A stretch of 64,000 nucleotides of DNA. It comes from Pseudotabrizicola algicola (lineage in GTDB: Bacteria > Pseudomonadota > Alphaproteobacteria > Rhodobacterales > Rhodobacteraceae). Position 1 is the stretch's first letter. The number at the start of each line of letters is the position of its first letter. Below are positions 28,068 to 36,574 of this stretch, piece by piece. Under the pieces are notes generated by a model, which searched no databases, was not told the DNA's origin, and saw only the letters and a program-made list of their open reading frames with translations. The translations under genes and the position numbers were made by a program. Location: assembly GCF_010915705.1 (NCBI RefSeq), contig NZ_JAAIKE010000007.1, positions 117,533 through 181,532 of the forward strand, in the 5' to 3' direction.

Positions 28068-29339
28068 TCAGGTGTTCATCGATTCGAAAAATTCAGCGTT
28101 CGACTTCGTCTGCTTCAGCTTGGAAAGCAAGAACTCGACCGCATCCGTCGTGCCCATCGGATTTAGAATGCGCCGCAGAACATAAGTCTTCTGCAAATCC
28201 ACCTTCTCGACAAGCAAGTCTTCTTTCCGCGTCCCGGACTTCAAGATATCGATCGCCGGGAAGACGCGCTTGTCAGCCACCTTCCGATCAAGAACAATCT
28301 CGCTGTTCCCGGTGCCTTTGAATTCCTCGAAAATCACCTCGTCCATCCGGCTTCCGGTATCGATCAGAGCCGTTGCGATGATCGTCAGCGAACCGCCTTC
28401 TTCGATATTCCGTGCCGCACCAAAGAACCGCTTCGGGCGCTGCAAGGCATTTGCGTCAACGCCCCCTGTCAGCACTTTACCCGAGGACGGTACAACAGTG
28501 TTGAACGCTCGACCCAGACGCGTGATCGAGTCGAGCAAGATAACAACATCCCGCTTGTGTTCGACGAGACGCTTCGCCTTTTCGATCACCATTTCTGCCA
28601 CGGCGACGTGCCTTGTCGCAGGTTCGTCAAAGGTCGAGGACACAACCTCACCCTTCACGCTCCGCTGCATATCCGTAACCTCTTCGGGGCGCTCGTCGAT
28701 CAGCAGAACGATCAGATAGCACTCGGGATGATTCGTCGAAATCGAATGGGCAATGTTCTGCAACAGAACCGTTTTTCCGGTCCGTGGCGGTGCAACGATC
28801 AGTGCCCGCTGTCCCTTTCCGATAGGACATACCAGATCGATGATCCGCGCAGACCGATCCTTCACCGTCGGATCATCGACTTCCATCTTCAAACGCTCGT
28901 CGGGGTAAAGCGGCGTCAAGTTGTCAAAATGAACCTTATGCTTGGCACGTTCAGGATCATCAAAATTGATCTTGGTGGCCTTGATCAGACTGAAGTACCG
29001 CTCGTTCTCGCGCGGGGCCTGAATGACCCCCTCGATCGAATCCCCGGTGCGAAGGCTGAACTGCCGGATCATGTCCGGGCTGACATAGATATCATCAGGG
29101 CCGGGAAGATAGTTTGCAGAAGGGCTTCGCAAGAAGCCGAAACCATCCTGCAGCACTTCAAGCACACCGTCGCCGCCGATTTCGAAGCCTTCTTCCGCAT
29201 GTTCCTTCAAGATCTGGAACATCATCTCGCCCTTGCGCATGCTCGGTGCGTTCTCGATCTCCCACTCTTCCGCCATCGCCAAAAGATCGGCAGGCGTCTT
29301 CGCTTTCAGATCGGCAAGATTCAAGCGTTCTACAGTCAT
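28068..29339 (-). CDS. rho: Transcription termination factor Rho
   Basis: The 423-residue hexameric helicase has the N-terminal [20 protein letters not shown] domain, RNA-binding cold-shock fold ([22 protein letters not shown]), Walker [12 protein letters not shown], the Walker B region [16 protein letters not shown] and the R-loop segment near [14 protein letters not shown]. It ends transcription at Rho-dependent sites. It leads the mnmE-mnmG-rsmG-parA-parB series, 120 bp from hemJ. Confidence 0.98.
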   Translation of the reverse strand: MTVERLNLADLKAKTPADLLAMAEEWEIENAPSMRKGEMMFQILKEHAEEGFEIGGDGVLEVLQDGFGFLRSPSANYLPGPDDIYVSPDMIRQFSLRTGDSIEGVIQAPRENERYFSLIKATKINFDDPERAKHKVHFDNLTPLYPDERLKMEVDDPTVKDRSARIIDLVCPIGKGQRALIVAPPRTGKTVLLQNIAHSISTNHPECYLIVLLIDERPEEVTDMQRSVKGEVVSSTFDEPATRHVAVAEMVIEKAKRLVEHKRDVVILLDSITRLGRAFNTVVPSSGKVLTGGVDANALQRPKRFFGAARNIEEGGSLTIIATALIDTGSRMDEVIFEEFKGTGNSEIVLDRKVADKRVFPAIDILKSGTRKEDLLVEKVDLQKTYVLRRILNPMGTTDAVEFLLSKLKQTKSNAEFFESMNT

Positions 29340-29459
29340 ATAACAGTCCTCGCGTCGCCCATCCTCAGGATAAGCGCCACATCTGCATCATCGGGAAAAC
29401 AAGTGACCGGACGGCCCTCGTTTGCCGCGATAACGAGAGACCTTGTGAAAGTCAAGAAA

Positions 29460-29909
29460 TCAGAACTTCACGATCACCGCGAACACGATGAACAACAGCA
29501 AAATTGTAGGGACCTCGTTCATCATCCGGTACTGCCGACCGCTGATCGAATTCGTTCCGCTCACAAATGACTTGCGCTGTCTTGCCAGCCACATGTGGAA
29601 CCAAGTCATCGCAAGCACCGACGCAGCCTTCACCCAAGGCCAGACCATCGACCAGTCGACAATGCCCGGAACTGCCACCAAAGAAAGGCCGAATACCCAA
29701 GTCGCGATCATGGCCGGGTTCATGATGGCGCGCAGCAGGCGGCGTTCCATCGTCTGGAACAGTTTGTCCGTCTTGCTTCCGGTCTCCACCACTTCGACGT
29801 GATACACGAAAAGTCTCGGCAGATAGAACAGACCTGCCATCCAGGCGATCACTGAGACCACGTGAAGAGACTTTATCCAGAAGTACCAGTCGGTCAGTAA
29901 GTCGTGCAT
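29460..29909 (-). CDS. hemJ: Protoporphyrinogen IX oxidase HemJ
   Basis: The 149-residue membrane protein has four predicted helices and the HemJ signature (WIKSLHVVSVIAWMAGLFYLPRLFVYH, split by the first helix), with the conserved histidine of KSLH and the later WFHMWL helix. It oxidises protoporphyrinogen IX to protoporphyrin IX in haem and chlorophyll synthesis in bacteria that lack HemG or HemY. Its upstream side is the proposed origin, so its promoter must lie in that AT-rich region. Confidence 0.92.
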   Translation of the reverse strand: MHDLLTDWYFWIKSLHVVSVIAWMAGLFYLPRLFVYHVEVVETGSKTDKLFQTMERRLLRAIMNPAMIATWVFGLSLVAVPGIVDWSMVWPWVKAASVLAMTWFHMWLARQRKSFVSGTNSISGRQYRMMNEVPTILLLFIVFAVIVKF

Positions 29910-30009
29910 CGCGTCCTCGCTCTTCCTGCATCTTTAATAAAATAAATAAAGAAATGAAATGTAGATGTAGGCCTTGTGGAAAACAGAATTTCCGCTCTTG
30001 TCCGCGCAG

Positions 30010-30018
30010 TTGTCCACA
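30010..30018 (+). promoter_or_regulatory. DnaA-box-like sequence in oriC
   Basis: TTGTCCACA differs from the DnaA box consensus TTATCCACA at one base. It is the clearest plus-strand member of the cluster left of the T-rich tract. Confidence 0.6.
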
Positions 30019-30041
30019 TCGAGACGCTCTCAGGATAACAC

Positions 30042-30070
30042 TGTGGAAAAACCGGCCACCCTGTGGAAAG
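30042..30070 (-). promoter_or_regulatory. Pair of DnaA-box-like sequences next to the AT-rich tract
   Basis: TGTGGAAAA (30042-30050) and TGTGGAAAG (30062-30070) are minus-strand boxes one and two mismatches from TGTGGATAA. They are spaced 20 bp apart and abut the T-rich region at 30070-30103. Confidence 0.6.
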
Positions 30071-30103
30071 TTTTTATTTTATATTTTTTTATCTTATACT
30101 TAG
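30070..30103. other. AT-rich tract, candidate DNA unwinding element
   Basis: The stretch after the box pair is nearly all A and T for over 30 bases, which stands out in this GC-rich sequence. This is where origin melting would be expected. Confidence 0.55.
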
Positions 30104-30323
30104 CAACTCAAGGATCGCTGCACTTTCTTCCACGATTCTTGTCGGACCATGTCGCTGTCCCGATTCCCACAAAGCCGCTCGGCCAGTTTGCACAGCTGGA
30201 TAACTTGGGACTTCGGCTTGACAAGAAGCGGTCGTATGCCGTCCTCTTGCCACATCGCCCGGAAGTCCCCATTCGGCGTCACAAGAACAAAATGAGCATA
30301 TCCACAAAGCTGTCCCCGCTGGA

Positions 30324-30917
30324 ATGACCTTCATCCTCGCCTCTACGTCTGAAATCCGGCGCAATCTTTTGGCTGCCGCCGGGGTCGATTTCACTTTTCA
30401 CGCCGCCCGTATCGACGAAGACTCGATCCGTCGCAGTTTGCAGGCAGAGGGCGCACGGCCTCGGGATATCGCCGACACCCTTGCCGAGATGAAGGCCCGG
30501 AAGATCGCGGATCGCTTTCCCGAAAGCATGGTGCTCGGATGCGATCAAATTCTTGATTTTGATGGGGAAATCCTCGGAAAACCCTCGAATGCCGAAGAGG
30601 CCCGCGATCATCTTCGCCGCTTGCGTGGCCAAACCCACCGTCTTTGGTCTGCTGCCGTCATTTATGATCAAGCAAAGCCGGTGTGGCGGATCGTGACCGA
30701 GGCTCGTCTTGTCATGCGCCCGATATCCGACAGCTATCTGGAGGATTATCTGGCTCGCAACTGGGAAAGCATCCGTCACAGCGTCGGCGCATACAAACTC
30801 GAAGAAGAAGGTGCGCGCCTCTTCTCCTCGATCGACGGGGATTACTTTACCGTGCTTGGTCTTCCGCTTCTGCCGGTTTTGGGGTATCTGGGTCAGAGAG
30901 GTCTCATCCCGACATGA
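30324..30917 (+). CDS. maf: Maf-family nucleoside triphosphate pyrophosphatase
   Basis: The 197-residue protein starts ILASTSEIRRNLLAAAG, the Maf nucleotide-binding loop, and keeps LGCDQILDFDGEILGKP and the VGAYKLEEEGARLFSSIDGDYFTVLGLPL region, split across the core. Maf proteins hydrolyse modified or canonical nucleotides to monophosphates. It is the first gene to the right of the proposed origin and overlaps aroE by 4 bp. The exact substrate cannot be read here. Confidence 0.9.
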   Translation: MTFILASTSEIRRNLLAAAGVDFTFHAARIDEDSIRRSLQAEGARPRDIADTLAEMKARKIADRFPESMVLGCDQILDFDGEILGKPSNAEEARDHLRRLRGQTHRLWSAAVIYDQAKPVWRIVTEARLVMRPISDSYLEDYLARNWESIRHSVGAYKLEEEGARLFSSIDGDYFTVLGLPLLPVLGYLGQRGLIPT

Positions 30918-31756
30918 CAGATCATCCCCGCGTTCCCCTTGCCGGTGTCATCGGCCACCCGATAGCACACAGCCGCTCCCCTGCGCTGCACGGGTACTGG
31001 CTCAAGCGTTACGGGATTCGGGGTCACTATGTTCCGCTCGACATCGCCCCGAGTGATCTTGCCCAGATGCTTCAGGTTCTTCCTCGTCTGGGCTTTGTCG
31101 GGGTCAACATTACCATTCCCCATAAGGAAGCGATCCTGAAGATCCCCGATGTTATCATCACGGATCGCGCGGCATTGATCGGTGCCGCCAACACCCTGAT
31201 TTTCCGTAAGGATGGGCGGATCCAGGCCGATAACACCGATGGCTCCGGCTTCATTGCAAATCTGCGTCAAAACGCACCGCATTGGGTTCCGTCAGCGGGT
31301 CCGGCCGCAATTTTCGGTGCTGGCGGTGCCGCACGGGCTGTTATCGCCGCGCTTATAGAAGTCGGGGTGCCAGAGATACGGATCGCCAATCGCACCCGTC
31401 CGCGGGCCGAGGCGCTTCGTTCCGATTTTGGCGCAAAAGTTGTGGTGAGCGAGTGGGTCCAAGCCTCCAGCATGCTGGAAGATGCGATGACAGTGGTCAA
31501 CACCACTTCGTTGGGGATGACAGGCAAGCCGGATTTCCGCGTTCCGCTCGAAGGCCTACGGTCCGATGCGGTGGTGACAGATCTGGTTTATACTCCGCTG
31601 ATGACCCAGTTCCTGATTGAAGCCCAGGCAATGGGCTGCACCGTTGTTGATGGTCTGGGGATGTTGCTGCATCAAGCGGCTCCGGGGTTTGAACGTTGGT
31701 TCGGTCAGCGTCCCGAAGTGGATGACGCCACCCGCCGCGCCGTCCTCTCGGCATGA
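30914..31756 (+). CDS. aroE: Shikimate dehydrogenase
   Basis: The 280-residue protein has the shikimate-binding SRSPALHGYWL region, the catalytic lysine in NITIPHKE, and the NADP loop IFGAGGAARAV with NRTRPRAEAL, followed by NTTSLGM. It reduces 3-dehydroshikimate to shikimate in aromatic amino acid synthesis. The ATG at 30914 overlaps the maf stop (ATGA); an upstream reading to 30683 lies inside maf and is discarded. Confidence 0.95.
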   Translation: MTDHPRVPLAGVIGHPIAHSRSPALHGYWLKRYGIRGHYVPLDIAPSDLAQMLQVLPRLGFVGVNITIPHKEAILKIPDVIITDRAALIGAANTLIFRKDGRIQADNTDGSGFIANLRQNAPHWVPSAGPAAIFGAGGAARAVIAALIEVGVPEIRIANRTRPRAEALRSDFGAKVVVSEWVQASSMLEDAMTVVNTTSLGMTGKPDFRVPLEGLRSDAVVTDLVYTPLMTQFLIEAQAMGCTVVDGLGMLLHQAAPGFERWFGQRPEVDDATRRAVLSA

Positions 31757-32343
31757 GCGCTTTTCGTCTCGGCCTAACTGGCTCGATCGGGATGGGAAAG
31801 TCGACGACGGCCGCAATGTTCGTCGCCGAAGGGCTTCCTGTATGGGATGCCGATGCCGCCGTGCACCGGCTTTATGGTGCCGGCGGTGCGGCAATCGGGC
31901 CAGTGTCGGACATCTGCCCGGAGGCTGTTGTCAGTGGCCAAATTGACCGCAGCGTTCTTCGTGCGTGGATTGCCGATGATCCTGCCGCCCTGCCCCGACT
32001 GGAGGCGCTGGTGCATCCTTTGGTCGCGCAAGACCGGGAGGCTTTTGCGCGTGCCGCCCGAAGCGATATCGTCGTCTTTGACATTCCCCTGTTGTTTGAA
32101 AAGGGTACGGAAGCGGAGATGCACGCCACATTGCTGGTGACAGCTCCTCCTGCGGTCCAGCGTCAACGCGTTCTGGACCGTCCTGGCATGAACGAGGCGC
32201 AGTTTGCCTTGCTGTTGAACCGGCAAATGCCCGACGCCGACAAGCGCACGCGCGCAACCCATATCGTGGAAACGCTTTCTATCCCCCAGACCCGCGCCTA
32301 TGTGCAGGCACTCATCGCTTATCTGCGGAGGCAACATGCGTGA
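31753..32343 (+). CDS. coaE: Dephospho-CoA kinase
   Basis: The 196-residue P-loop kinase has Walker [13 protein letters not shown] and the [12 protein letters not shown] and DIPLLFEKG segments typical of CoaE. It phosphorylates dephospho-CoA, the last step of coenzyme A synthesis. It overlaps aroE by 4 bp and dnaQ by 8 bp, so the maf-aroE-coaE-dnaQ block looks like one operon. Confidence 0.95.
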   Translation: MSAFRLGLTGSIGMGKSTTAAMFVAEGLPVWDADAAVHRLYGAGGAAIGPVSDICPEAVVSGQIDRSVLRAWIADDPAALPRLEALVHPLVAQDREAFARAARSDIVVFDIPLLFEKGTEAEMHATLLVTAPPAVQRQRVLDRPGMNEAQFALLLNRQMPDADKRTRATHIVETLSIPQTRAYVQALIAYLRRQHA

Positions 32344-33037
32344 AATCGTTCTCGATACCGAAACGACCGGTTTCGAACCGTCAGAGGGCCACCGCATCGT
32401 CGAAATCGGCGCGGTAGAGCTTTTCAACCATTTGCCGACCGGAAAGACCTACCACCAATATATCAACCCCGAACGCGCGATGCCGAAAGAGGCGTTCGAG
32501 GTGCACGGTCTTGGCGATGAGTTCCTCAAGGACAAGCCGCTCTTTCACAGCATTGGCCGCGCCTTTCTCGATTTTATCGGTGATGCGCAGTTGGTCATTC
32601 ATAATGCCGCCTTTGACATGAAGTTTCTCAACTTCGAACTTGAGCGCGCGAACCTGCCCACACTTCCGAACAGCCGGGCGACCGATACCCTGATGATCGC
32701 GCGCCGAAAATTCCCCGGCTCGCCGGCGTCGCTCGATGCTCTGTGCCGCCGCTTTGGTATCGACAACTCGGCGCGGGAAAAGCACGGCGCGCTCCTCGAT
32801 TCCGAAATTCTTGCCGAGGTGTATCTTGAACTGGTTGGCGGCCGGCAGCCCGACTTCATGCTGGGCACCGCGGCGGCCGCCCCCAAACAGGCCGGTCCTG
32901 CCGAGCACGGGTCGGATTGGCGCCCGCGACCACGTCCGGAACCGCTGCCTGTCCGGATAACGGAAGAAGAGGCGGCGGCTCACGCCGCCTTTGTCGCCAA
33001 GCTTGGCGACCAATCCATCTGGCAAAAGCGCGGATGA
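32336..33037 (+). CDS. dnaQ: DNA polymerase III epsilon subunit (3'-5' exonuclease)
   Basis: The 233-residue protein has the three exonuclease motifs: LDTETTGFE (Exo I), [15 protein letters not shown] (Exo II) and [17 protein letters not shown] (Exo III). A Pro-rich linker from about 185 leads to the C-terminal tail that in the family binds the polymerase. It proofreads replication. I chose the ATG at 32336, overlapping coaE, over the longer reading from 32300. Confidence 0.95.
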   Translation: MREIVLDTETTGFEPSEGHRIVEIGAVELFNHLPTGKTYHQYINPERAMPKEAFEVHGLGDEFLKDKPLFHSIGRAFLDFIGDAQLVIHNAAFDMKFLNFELERANLPTLPNSRATDTLMIARRKFPGSPASLDALCRRFGIDNSAREKHGALLDSEILAEVYLELVGGRQPDFMLGTAAAAPKQAGPAEHGSDWRPRPRPEPLPVRITEEEAAAHAAFVAKLGDQSIWQKRG

Positions 33038-33041
33038 ACGC

Positions 33042-33071
33042 AAAAGGCCGGCCCCGATGGACCGGCCTTTT
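33042..33071. terminator. Bidirectional terminator between dnaQ and secB
   Basis: The perfect stem AAAAGGCCGG / CCGGCCTTTT with a ten-base loop ends in A and T runs on both sides and lies between the two convergent genes. Confidence 0.85.
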
Positions 33072-33089
33072 CAATGATTTTTGGCAAAC

Positions 33090-33596
33090 TCAGTTGGGCT
33101 GGCCTTGAGGCGCTTGCGATTGGGCGCGGCGCGCAAGTTCTTGCCGGTATAGTGCCAGATAATCCACCGTATCGATGTTCAGCGCGGGGAATCCGCCATC
33201 GCGGGTCACGTCGCTGATGATCCGCCGGATGAAGGGGAACAGCAGGCGCGGACATTCGATCAGAAGGAAGGGGTGCAACTGCTCGTCCGGAACGCCTTCG
33301 ATATGGAACACCCCACCATAGTCGATTTCGAGCAGGAACAGCGTTTCATCATTCGCACGGTTCTTCGAGGTCACCCGAAACTTCTGGATGACTTCGAACT
33401 GGTGGTCTTGCGGGCGCTTGCGGGCATCCAGACTGACTGCAACCTGAATGTCGGGCTGCACTTCGCCGCCGTTCAGCCCCTTCTGGGCAACAGCGTTTTC
33501 AAAGGACATGTCGCGGATAAACTGCGCCAGCACCTGCATTCTGATCTGTGGTTGCGCCTGTGGTTGCGCGGCTGCGCCATTTTCCTCGTCGGCCAT
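33090..33596 (-). CDS. secB: Protein export chaperone SecB
   Basis: The 168-residue protein has an acidic, Gln-rich start and the SecB core (QFIRDMSFENAVAQKG, YGGVFHIEGVPDEQLHPFLLIECPRLLFPFIRRIISDVTRDGGFPALNIDTVDY, read in sections). It keeps preproteins unfolded and delivers them to SecA. The C-terminus (RRAQSQAPQGQPN) is polar and disordered, as usual. It reads towards dnaQ. Confidence 0.96.
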   Translation of the reverse strand: MADEENGAAAQPQAQPQIRMQVLAQFIRDMSFENAVAQKGLNGGEVQPDIQVAVSLDARKRPQDHQFEVIQKFRVTSKNRANDETLFLLEIDYGGVFHIEGVPDEQLHPFLLIECPRLLFPFIRRIISDVTRDGGFPALNIDTVDYLALYRQELARRAQSQAPQGQPN

Positions 33597-33656
33597 CGTC
33601 TTGGTTCTCCCTGAGAAACACTTCGGTTGCGTTCCTAACAGGTCACAAGCGCGTTC

Positions 33657-34127
33657 TCAATGCCGGGTCCATCCCGAGGGAGGCTTTGGCGCAGGGTTTT
33701 CCTCCACCTCGAAAAACTCTCCATCAATCACCGTAAGACCGTGACGGTGAGGTGCGGTTTGCCGCACGCCAAAGGTTTGAATGCTGATGCGGGCGCCCAC
33801 AAAGGCGATAACAGCCTCCCGCAGTTTTGGCACCATCAACAGAAAGCCGATTGTATCGGTGAAAAACCCCGGCGTCAGAAGCAAGAGGCCCGCCAAGACA
33901 ATCAAAGCGCCATGGGCAAGCGGTGACAGCGGGTTTTTCAACTGACCCATATCGCCGCGCAGTTCGGCCAGAACCTTCAACCCCTGCCAACGCATCAGCG
34001 CCGTTCCCACAATCCCCGTGAGCAGCACCAATCCCAGCGTAGGCCACAGCGTCAGCCATCCGCCCACTGTGATGAAAAGCGCGATTTCGATCAAGGGAAC
34101 GATCAGGAACACGGCAAAAAGCCACAT
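33657..34127 (-). CDS. fxsA: FxsA-family membrane protein
   Basis: The 156-residue protein has the FxsA hallmark start (FLIVPLIEIALFITVGGWL), three or four hydrophobic helices within the first 95 residues and a hydrophilic C-terminal tail ending PPSGWTRH. FxsA affects phage exclusion in E. coli when overproduced; the normal function is unknown. The ATG at 34127 follows GAAGGAGG. It diverges from the Tim44-like gene. Confidence 0.88.
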   Translation of the reverse strand: MWLFAVFLIVPLIEIALFITVGGWLTLWPTLGLVLLTGIVGTALMRWQGLKVLAELRGDMGQLKNPLSPLAHGALIVLAGLLLLTPGFFTDTIGFLLMVPKLREAVIAFVGARISIQTFGVRQTAPHRHGLTVIDGEFFEVEENPAPKPPSGWTRH

Positions 34128-34267
34128 CTTGGCCTCCTTCAGCGGAAAATGCAGGCCGAGTGGCGGTAGACACCGCCCCCTGCCAGCCCTACATAAGAGC
34201 CGATGGTCCAAGTTACCAACCCCCAAAAATAGGCCGGGCCTTTCGCGGCATCTGATCGAGGTTTTGA

Positions 34268-34927
34268 ATGAACTCTTCCCTGATCCAGCTTCTCGTTCTT
34301 GCCGGGATCGCAATCTTTCTCATCCTGAAGCTGCGTTCGGTGTTGGGCACGCGGGACGGATTCGAAAAGCCTCCGGTTCCGCTGGAGGATGTGCGTCCGC
34401 GTGTAAAGCGTGACTTTGAGGTGATCGAGGGCGGACCGGACCGCGACATCACCGACCATGCTGCCGACGGGTCCGAAAGCGCCAAGGCGCTGGCGGCGAT
34501 GAAGCTTGCCGAACCGGGGTTCTCGGTCAACACCTTCCTGCAGGGTGCCCGCGGTGCCTATGAGATGATCCTTATGTCCTTCGAGCGTGGCGATCTCGAC
34601 TCGATCCGTCCGTTTCTGGATGATGAAATTGAGGCAGCTTTCGCGCAGGCGATCAATGCGCGTGAGGCTGAGGGGCTGACGGTGGAGGCGACCTTCGTCG
34701 GCCTGCGCGAACTCGCGCTGCACAATGCGACCTTTAACCGCGAAACGAAGCGCGCCGAAATCGCAGTGCGCTATGTGGGCGAGCTTACCTCGGTGATCCG
34801 CAATAAAGCGGGCGAAATCATCGAAGGTAACCCCAAGGAAATCAAACGCCAGCGCGACATCTGGACCTATGCCCGCACGATGGGTGCATCAGACCCGAAC
34901 TGGCAGCTTGTCGCAACGGGCGACTAG
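34268..34927 (+). CDS. Tim44/TimA-like membrane-anchored adaptor
   Basis: The 219-residue protein has one N-terminal membrane helix (about 4-22), a charged linker and a C-terminal Tim44-like domain (FLQGARGAYEMILMSFERGDLDSIRPFL). In mitochondria Tim44 tethers Hsp70 to the import channel. The bacterial relatives (TimA) are inner-membrane proteins of uncertain role. It is 140 bp from fxsA and 8 bp before mltA. Confidence 0.85.
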   Translation: MNSSLIQLLVLAGIAIFLILKLRSVLGTRDGFEKPPVPLEDVRPRVKRDFEVIEGGPDRDITDHAADGSESAKALAAMKLAEPGFSVNTFLQGARGAYEMILMSFERGDLDSIRPFLDDEIEAAFAQAINAREAEGLTVEATFVGLRELALHNATFNRETKRAEIAVRYVGELTSVIRNKAGEIIEGNPKEIKRQRDIWTYARTMGASDPNWQLVATGD

Positions 34928-34935
34928 AGCCTGCG

Positions 34936-35967
34936 GTGGCTTGGCTTGGTCATGCAGTCAAAGCGTTACTTCTCGGCGTGGCCATGATGGCCGCGCCAGC
35001 AGCTCCGGCGCAGATACTGGACTTTCAAGATCTTGAAGGTTGGGAAGAAGACGATCACCGCGCGGCGTTGACCGTATTCCGCAACACATGCGCCCTGCTT
35101 CGCGACCCGTTATGGTCACCCTTGTGCAAACTCGCGGCAGACACGGGGTCTTCTCAGGCCGAGGCGCGGCAGTTCTTCGAACTCTTGTTTCGACCCGTTG
35201 TCGTCGGCTCGCCTCCTGCGCTTTTCACGGGGTATTACGAGCCTGAGCTGAACGGCTCTCTGGTGCGTACACCGCGTTTTACATATCCCCTTTATCGCAA
35301 GCCGCCAGAACTGACAGAAGGCCAGATCTACCATGCGCGCGATGCGATAGAGGCTGGTGTGTTGCGGGGCCGTGGCCTGGAATTGGTCTGGCTGGATGAC
35401 CCTGTGGAAGTCTATTTCCTGCAGGTGCAGGGTTCGGGACGCATCCGCTTGCCTGACGGAAAGGTGATGCGCGTCGCCTACGCAGGAAAGAATGGCCACC
35501 CTTATCGCTCTATCGGGCAGGAACTGATCCGTCGCGGCGCGTCGATGGCGGATGTATCGGCGCAAGATATCAAGGCATGGGTGCGCGCAAATCCCGGGCC
35601 CGGCCGCGCTCTGCTCAACTCAAACCCCTCTTTCGTGTTTTTCCGGAAGCTGGATGATCTGCCGCCCGAAAGCGGTCCGATCGGGGCGATGGGTCGGCCA
35701 ATCACGGGTATGCGCTCTGTTGCGATTGACCCGGCCCACGTCCCGCTCGGCGCGCCGGTCTGGATCGAAAAGGACGGCCGACACCCTTTGCGCCGTCTGA
35801 TGATCGCCCAAGACACGGGAGGGGCAATCAAGGGCGCACAACGAGCGGATATTTTCTATGGCACCGGCTTTGCTGCTGGCGAAGAGGCGGGGCGCATCAA
35901 GGATGGCGGGCGACTGATCCAGCTTTTGCCGATTGATCGCGCTTATGCCCTTTTGTCGGATGGCTGA
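34936..35967 (+). CDS. mltA: Membrane-bound lytic murein transglycosylase A
   Basis: The 343-residue protein has a signal peptide (about 1-25, ending APAQ) and the MltA domains: FTGYYEPELNGSL, VYFLQVQGSGRI and the C-terminal 3D domain (SVAIDPAHVPLG and IAQDTGGAIKGAQRADIFYG) with its catalytic aspartate region. It cleaves the glycan chain of peptidoglycan, making 1,6-anhydroMurNAc. That product feeds recycling, which the amgK-murU genes in this window would continue. The start is a GTG at 34936 with a weak ribosome-binding site. No lipobox cysteine is seen. Confidence 0.92.
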   Translation: MAWLGHAVKALLLGVAMMAAPAAPAQILDFQDLEGWEEDDHRAALTVFRNTCALLRDPLWSPLCKLAADTGSSQAEARQFFELLFRPVVVGSPPALFTGYYEPELNGSLVRTPRFTYPLYRKPPELTEGQIYHARDAIEAGVLRGRGLELVWLDDPVEVYFLQVQGSGRIRLPDGKVMRVAYAGKNGHPYRSIGQELIRRGASMADVSAQDIKAWVRANPGPGRALLNSNPSFVFFRKLDDLPPESGPIGAMGRPITGMRSVAIDPAHVPLGAPVWIEKDGRHPLRRLMIAQDTGGAIKGAQRADIFYGTGFAAGEEAGRIKDGGRLIQLLPIDRAYALLSDG

Positions 35968-35970
35968 CAG

Positions 35971-36570
35971 ATGTCCCGCCGCCGCACCCTCCGTCCCGAC
36001 GAGATTGACCTGTGGCAAGCTGTGACCCGCACGGCGCGCGCAATGCATTCCAATGCCGAAGCGGTCTTGCGCCCCAAAGCTGACCCTGCCCCTTCCCCCG
36101 TCGTGCAGCAAAGCAGCACCACGCCGACGCCCCTGCCCGTCTTCCAGCTTGGGGAAAGGGCGCGAAAGACATCAAGCCACAACCTTGCGCCCAGCTTGCC
36201 GCAGATGCTTGCAAGCGCCCCGCTCCAGATGGATGCCAAGGCCTACGGGAAGATGACACGCGGCAAACTGCTTCCAGAGGCGCGCATTGACCTGCATGGC
36301 CTGACACTTGCCGAAGCCCACCCTGACCTGATCCGGTTCATTCTGAACTCCCACGCCCAAGGGCTTCGTCTCGTCCTTGTAATTACCGGCAAGGGCAAGG
36401 CAAAGCCTGACCACGGACCAATTCCATCACGCATAGGCGCGCTGCGTCATCAGGTTCCGCAATGGTTGCGGCTTCCGCCGATGGGTGCTGCCGTGCTGCA
36501 AGTGACCGAGGCACATGTGCGCCACGGCGGGAGCGGTGCGTATTATGTTTACCTGCGGCGCAACAGATAG
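35971..36570 (+). CDS. Smr-domain protein
   Basis: The 199-residue protein has a variable N-terminal half and an Smr domain at about 105-195, with the DLHGLTLAEA motif and the GKG loop (VITGKGKAKPD). Smr domains nick or cleave nucleic acids, and stand-alone forms act on RNA or branched DNA. The C-terminal HGGSGAYYVYLRR segment is typical. It follows mltA by three bases and ends 4 bp from the convergent hydrolase gene. Confidence 0.85.
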   Translation: MSRRRTLRPDEIDLWQAVTRTARAMHSNAEAVLRPKADPAPSPVVQQSSTTPTPLPVFQLGERARKTSSHNLAPSLPQMLASAPLQMDAKAYGKMTRGKLLPEARIDLHGLTLAEAHPDLIRFILNSHAQGLRLVLVITGKGKAKPDHGPIPSRIGALRHQVPQWLRLPPMGAAVLQVTEAHVRHGGSGAYYVYLRRNR

Positions 36571-36574
36571 GGCC

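Larger units (their letters stand above)
29910..30323. other. Probable chromosomal replication origin (oriC)
   Basis: This 414-bp gap between the divergent hemJ and maf genes is much richer in A+T than its surroundings. Sequences within one mismatch of the DnaA box TTATCCACA occur at 29975-29983, 30010-30018, 30042-30050 and 30298-30306, with a weaker one at 30062-30070. A T-rich run at 30070-30103 follows the box cluster and looks like an unwinding element; a second AT-rich tract lies at 29933-29965. GANTC (CcrM-type) sites occur at 30134 and 30162. Genes on both sides are transcribed away from it, and parABS is 3-9 kb to the left. Confidence 0.85.
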
